30,917 bases of DNA from positions 1 through 30,917 of the IMG/VR virus record IMGVR_UViG_3300042896_000059; one strand, given 5' to 3'. This stretch comes from a virus. Each line of letters starts with the position of its first letter. Within the stretch, counting starts at the first letter, position 1. Positions 29,672 to 30,917 of the stretch are shown here, piece by piece. Under the pieces are notes generated by a model that saw only the letters and a list, made by a program, of their open reading frames with translations, did no database searches and was not told the origin of the DNA. Both the position numbers and the translations under genes were made by a program.

Positions 29672-29970
29672 CATCACAAAAAATATCATTTGATTATGAT
29701 GATACACTTTCAACTGCTAAAGGAACTGAATTAGCTAAAAGATTAATTGAACAAGGCAATAGTATTTATATTATTTCTGCAAGAGATTCAAAAGATGGTA
29801 TGCTAAACAAAGCAAAAGAATTAGGAATATCAGATAGTAAAGTTTATGCTACAGGTTCAAATGAAAATAAAATAGCTAAAGTTAAAGAATTAGAAATACA
29901 AGTACATTATGATAATAATGAAAACGTTATTAAACAACTTGAAGGAATTGGTAAATTATTCACAAACTAA
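29659..29970 (+). CDS. HAD-like phosphatase-type domain, readable only by -1 frameshift from the protease
   Basis: This frame lies -1 to the protease gene and opens at the A run, right after a TGA at 29656. It has no usable start codon before the domain. It encodes about 100 residues with the HAD core: DYDDTLST (motif I, DxDxT), IISARDS (motif II-like), KVYATGSNENK and HYDNN (metal-binding acidic motif). A fusion by -1 slippage would give about 296 residues, with the HAD domain C-terminal to the protease. A missing A in the sequence would look the same. Function of the domain in the head is unknown. Confidence 0.75.
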   Translation, partial: KKKLASQKISFDYDDTLSTAKGTELAKRLIEQGNSIYIISARDSKDGMLNKAKELGISDSKVYATGSNENKIAKVKELEIQVHYDNNENVIKQLEGIGKLFTN

Positions 29971-29980
29971 AAATAAAATT

Positions 29981-30160
29981 ATGAGTCAAAAAACAAGTTC
30001 ACCAAAAGGTGGTAAAAGAGGTTGCGTATGTAAAGATGGAACATACAATTCTAAATGTTGTACAGGAGAATTATCTGAACAAGGTATTGGAAGTTTAACA
30101 GGTCAAGCTACTACAATTGTAACTAATGTAGACGGAAGTAGAACTATCACACATAACTAA
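29981..30160 (+). CDS. Small Cys-containing phage protein
   Basis: A 59-residue protein (MSQKTSSPKGGKRGCVCKDG; YNSKCCTGELSEQGIG). Three short Cys groups (CVC, CC) and a Gly/Ser-rich body suggest a small structural or metal-binding peptide. I chose ATG 29981, after the A-rich leader AAAATAAAATT; a longer in-frame start at 29909 would lie inside the HAD frame. It is common beside head genes in Bacteroidetes phages. Confidence 0.75.
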   Translation: MSQKTSSPKGGKRGCVCKDGTYNSKCCTGELSEQGIGSLTGQATTIVTNVDGSRTITHN

Positions 30161-30186
30161 TTTATAACAAATATAAATAACATTAA

Positions 30187-30200
30187 TTAATATAAAAAAA
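30187..30200 (+). promoter_or_regulatory. TTAATATAAAAAAA leader motif, third copy
   Basis: TTAATATAAAAAAA ends four bases before the start codon at 30205. The same motif lies 19 and 21 bases before the starts at 2039 and 22322. Only the short motif is shared here, not the ACAATTCC part. Confidence 0.45.
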
Positions 30201-30204
30201 TAAT

Positions 30205-30594
30205 ATGACAACTGAAAAATTAGTAAACAATGCTTTGTTTGGAAAAACAGAATTAGCAAGTGTAAAAGTAGAATTAGCTTTTGATTTTGGAACTATAATC
30301 AAACAAACAGATACAGCATTAAAAGACACATCAAGTGCATCTGCTAAATTAAATAAAGCTGCCGCTGATTATGCAAACGCTAAAAAAGCATTTACACAAT
30401 ATCAAAACGTACCAAGTACCTATCAAAAAAATGTTGATGGATATTTTAAAGAATATGCTAAAAAAGCAGCTGAATTAAATATTGATGTAAAATCTACACA
30501 ATTTTACAAAGAATATTTAGATGTTGTTTCAAAAATTGGACAAATTTCTGATAATGTTGGGCAAATGAAGGATGCTATTGCATCAGCTAAATAA
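30205..30594 (+). CDS. Helical head-cluster protein of unknown function
   Basis: A 129-residue protein rich in A, K and D (DTALKDTSSASAKLNKAAAD; YQKNVDGYFKEYAKKAAELN). It is almost entirely helical, with coiled-coil character. It sits between the protease and the scaffold-like gene, so it may assist head assembly, for example as a core or decoration protein. No family recognised. Confidence 0.7.
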   Translation: MTTEKLVNNALFGKTELASVKVELAFDFGTIIKQTDTALKDTSSASAKLNKAAADYANAKKAFTQYQNVPSTYQKNVDGYFKEYAKKAAELNIDVKSTQFYKEYLDVVSKIGQISDNVGQMKDAIASAK

Positions 30595-30614
30595 TTAATA
30601 TTAAATAAGTAAAT

Positions 30615-30917
30615 ATGAATGTAATTAATGAAATCAAAACTCTTTTGGGTATGGAAGTAAAACTTGCTCAAATGAAACTTAAAGATGGAGTTACTGTTTT
30701 AGAAGCAGATGCTTTTGAACCTGAAATGCCAATCTTTATTGTTAATGGTGAAGAACGTATTCCAATGCCAGTTGGAGAATATGAACTTGAAGATGGAATG
30801 ATTTTAGTGGTAGCTATTGAAGGTATTATTGCTGAAATTAAAGAAGCAGTTGCTGAAGTAGAAGCACCTGAGGCAGAAGTTGAAGTAGAAGTTGAAGCAC
30901 AAGCGGAAACAGTTGCT
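30615..30917 (+). CDS. Scaffold-like protein upstream of capsid, 5' part (continues at 1..361)
   Basis: This is the start of the 178-residue protein whose end lies at 1-361; the frame is open through the end of the window. The N-terminal part has a short helix (MNVINEIKTLLGMEVKLAQM) and a small beta-domain (GVTVLEADAFEPEMPIFIVN; PVGEYELEDGMILVVAIEGI), followed by the acidic repeats. The compact N-terminal domain ahead of a long acidic helical tail would allow it to bind capsid subunits and leave space inside the prohead. Assembly role is inferred. Window bases 1-127 duplicate 30791-30917. Confidence 0.75.
   Translation, partial: MNVINEIKTLLGMEVKLAQMKLKDGVTVLEADAFEPEMPIFIVNGEERIPMPVGEYELEDGMILVVAIEGIIAEIKEAVAEVEAPEAEVEVEVEAQAETVA
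30791..30917. repeat. Right copy of 127-bp terminal repeat (circular junction)
   Basis: Identical to window bases 1-127. It lies within the scaffold-like gene. A true biological repeat would more likely sit between genes or near a packaging site; this one cuts a reading frame, so an assembly overlap is the better reading. Confidence 0.95.

Noticed and set aside
29909-30160. Longer version of the small Cys protein starting at 29909
   Set aside because: Its first 24 codons overlap the HAD-like domain frame; the ATG at 29981 follows a typical A-rich leader.

Overview
The window is a complete, circularly closed genome of a small tailed double-stranded DNA phage. The last 127 bases (30791-30917) repeat the first 127 exactly, so the unique circle is 30,790 bp and one gene is split across the ends. 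The sequence is very AT-rich. Host signals point to Bacteroidetes, most likely a Flavobacterium-like host: promoters carry the TAnnTTTG -7 element, start codons follow A-rich leaders instead of Shine-Dalgarno sites, and the structural proteins (capsid, portal, fibre, tail chaperone) resemble those of Bacteroidetes siphoviruses. Every gene I accept is on the + strand. I see no integrase, lysogeny repressor or tRNA, so the phage looks virulent. A tape measure of about 611 residues plus a frameshifted tail-assembly chaperone pair fit a siphovirus with a modest tail.

Layout around the circle: (a) terminase small and large subunits (20357-21830); (b) two small genes, one with its own promoter and terminator (21833-22273); (c) tail genes, namely frameshifted G/GT chaperone, tail-completion and neck-like proteins, two large tail proteins and the tape measure (22322-29049); (d) head genes, namely XkdF-type prohead protease with a frameshift-linked HAD-like domain, small proteins, a scaffold-like protein across the junction and the major capsid protein (29081-1322); (e) a tail-tube candidate, portal with an extra C-terminal domain, connector, baseplate-like protein and receptor-binding fibre (1396-7367); (f) lysis genes, namely two holin-like membrane proteins, a GH24 endolysin and a one-protein spanin (7383-8661); (g) a 216-bp regulatory region with iteron-like repeats and operator-like palindromes (8662-8877); (h) an early/replication region of tightly overlapping genes (8878-20306). 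This last region encodes NinG, ERF annealing protein, SSB-like protein, a RecA-fold ATPase/helicase, a sigma-like factor, a PD-(D/E)XK-like nuclease, two DNA methyltransferases of different chemistry, a FEN-like 5' exonuclease, a DnaA-domain-IV-like protein and many small proteins.

The genes suggest recombination-dependent replication (ERF, SSB, NinG, 5' exonuclease) with a helicase loader/ATPase and a DnaA-like DNA-binding protein, and protection of phage DNA by solitary methyltransferases. A phage sigma-like factor may switch transcription to the late genes, some of which share an unusual AT-rich leader. Recoding is a theme. The GT tail chaperone needs a -1 shift on nine Ts. The protease-HAD pair has the same arrangement on ten As. 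A GC-richer, pseudoknot-capable stretch continues in frame after the ninG stop codon. All functional names come from reading the sequence; no database search was run.
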